This document shows, piece after piece, positions 63,246 through 64,000 of a stretch of 64,000 bases of DNA (position 1 is its first letter; each line of letters opens with the position of its first letter). Source of the DNA: an uncultured Flavobacteriaceae bacterium (GTDB lineage: Bacteria; Bacteroidota; Bacteroidia; Flavobacteriales; Flavobacteriaceae). The notes beneath the pieces are model-generated. The model saw nothing but the letters and a program-made list of their open reading frames with translations, searched no databases and was not told the DNA's origin. The stretch lies in the NCBI GenBank assembly GCA_905181625.1, contig CAJIYJ010000007.1:310001-374000 (forward strand), given 5' to 3'. Both the position numbers and the translations under genes were made by a program.

Positions 63246-64000
63246 TTAGCAAACTATATTAATGATTTTTCCTGGAACAATAATGATTTTTTTTATTTCA
63301 CGACCATCTAAAAAATTATTAGTTCTTTGATCGCTAATAACGTTTTGTTTTATTTGATCAATAACCAATGAAGATTCTTGAATTAATTTAAACTTAAGCT
63401 TCCCGTTAAACGAAACAGGGTACTCAATATTATCTTCTTTTATATAATCTGAATTATACTCTGGATATTTGACAAAAGAAATTGTTTCCTTATGGCCTAG
63501 TTTACTCCAAATTTCTTCACAAATATGTGGAGCAAATGGAGATAATAAAACGGTTAAAGATTCTAAAACTGATCTATTATTACATTTTATTGCACTCAAA
63601 CTATTAACACAAATCATAAACGCGCTAACTGACGTGTTAAAAGAAAAGTTCTCAATATCTTTATTAACTTTCTTTATAGTTTTATGTAAAATTTTCAAGC
63701 TTTCACTAGATGGTTTATCAATAACTACATTGAAATTTTCATTTTCATGAAATAAATTCCAAAACTTTTTTAGAAACGAAAAAGTCCCAGTTATTCCTGC
63801 TGTATTCCAAGGTTTAGCCTGATCAATAGGACCTAAAAACATTTCATATAATCTTAAAGTATCAGCCCCATACTTTTCACATATTTCATCAGGGCTTACT
63901 ACATTGTATTTAGATTTAGACATTTTTTCTACCTCTCTTTTGACAAAAAACTTATCGTTCTCAAATTCAAATTTTGCTTCTTTAAACTGTGGCTGCCATT
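63246..64000 (-). CDS. leuS: Leucyl-tRNA synthetase LeuS, C-terminal part (5' end outside window)
   Basis: It charges tRNA-Leu. The frame is open from the window edge (W-Q-P-Q-F...) through VEKMSKSKYN, the class I KMSKS loop, into the anticodon-binding domain (CEEIWSKLGH, VQ-like NGKLKFK) and ends with VPGKIINIV, the usual LeuS C-terminus. About 251 of some 900 or more residues are visible. The Met inside the KMSKS loop is not a start. Confidence 0.95.
   Translation of the reverse strand, partial: WQPQFKEAKFEFENDKFFVKREVEKMSKSKYNVVSPDEICEKYGADTLRLYEMFLGPIDQAKPWNTAGITGTFSFLKKFWNLFHENENFNVVIDKPSSESLKILHKTIKKVNKDIENFSFNTSVSAFMICVNSLSAIKCNNRSVLESLTVLLSPFAPHICEEIWSKLGHKETISFVKYPEYNSDYIKEDNIEYPVSFNGKLKFKLIQESSLVIDQIKQNVISDQRTNNFLDGREIKKIIIVPGKIINIVC

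Noticed and set aside
1-64000. CRISPR arrays, tRNA and rRNA genes, integrases, transposases, attachment sites
   Set aside because: No regularly spaced repeats, cloverleaf-like genes or recombinase motifs were recognised in the intergenic regions on either strand; by-eye inspection cannot fully exclude a short RNA gene.

Overview
The window is AT-rich chromosomal DNA from a member of the Bacteroidetes, almost certainly class Flavobacteriia and plausibly a marine Flavobacteriaceae. The evidence is the gldB-gldC gliding-motility pair, large proteins with type IX secretion (T9SS) C-terminal signals, a GLPGLI protein beside a TonB-dependent outer-membrane receptor, a DnaG primase of the zinc-less form I associate with flavobacteria, and repeated promoters of the Bacteroidetes TAnnTTTG type. 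No rRNA, tRNA, CRISPR array, insertion sequence or prophage was seen. No stretch longer than 300 bases lacks a gene.

Layout. Bases 1-11190 (minus strand) are the division and cell-wall (dcw) cluster in the order mraZ-rsmH-ftsL-ftsI-murE-mraY-murD-ftsW-murG-murC, with genes overlapping or nearly touching and murC cut by the window edge. Three 10-bp direct repeats beside the mraZ promoter look like the MraZ autoregulatory operator. Bases 11400-20040 hold an alpha/beta hydrolase, engB, gldC, gldB, nadE, dnaG, a polyprenyl synthase, rlmN and queA. Bases 20111-26977 (minus) are a tight aromatic amino acid operon: pheA, aminotransferase, tyrA, DAHP synthase-chorismate mutase, rsgA, dtd, mazG-like, aroA. 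Just upstream lies the most striking feature of the window: a 26-codon leader peptide with an alternating Phe/Tyr run, followed by an intrinsic terminator that ends 8 bases before the pheA start and by a competing antiterminator pairing. This is a ribosome-mediated transcription attenuator. Further upstream, metY-metX (27187-29490) is headed by a SAM-II riboswitch.

Bases 29668-34367 encode envelope proteins: a probable beta-barrel, a TonB-dependent receptor and a GLPGLI protein. Bases 34499-42459 contain a deoxynucleoside kinase, a membrane pyrophosphatase, pyruvate dehydrogenase E1 beta, etfB-etfA (with a 26-bp perfect palindrome in the divergent promoter region), a bifunctional-nuclease-family protein and a CNT nucleoside transporter. 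thyA (42534-43360) carries a one-base frameshift.

Bases 43411-54544 hold a tandem duplication of a two-gene module: a giant T9SS-exported beta-propeller protein followed by a translationally coupled FN3-like lipoprotein. The two copies share near-identical C-terminal DNA, and the first copy has a broken tail. The module sits between thyA and folA, where folA is fused to a 2TM membrane domain. The remainder (54551-64000) includes two PLP aminotransferase-fold proteins, fabD, waaA, a secreted protein of unknown function, surE, lpxB, an Lrp-type regulator, a SemiSWEET transporter and the 3' part of leuS.

The genes cover envelope building, division, core amino acid synthesis and surface display. 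The strongest regulatory story is three different RNA or DNA control devices (MraZ repeats, SAM-II riboswitch, Phe/Tyr attenuator), each placed directly ahead of the operon it should sense.
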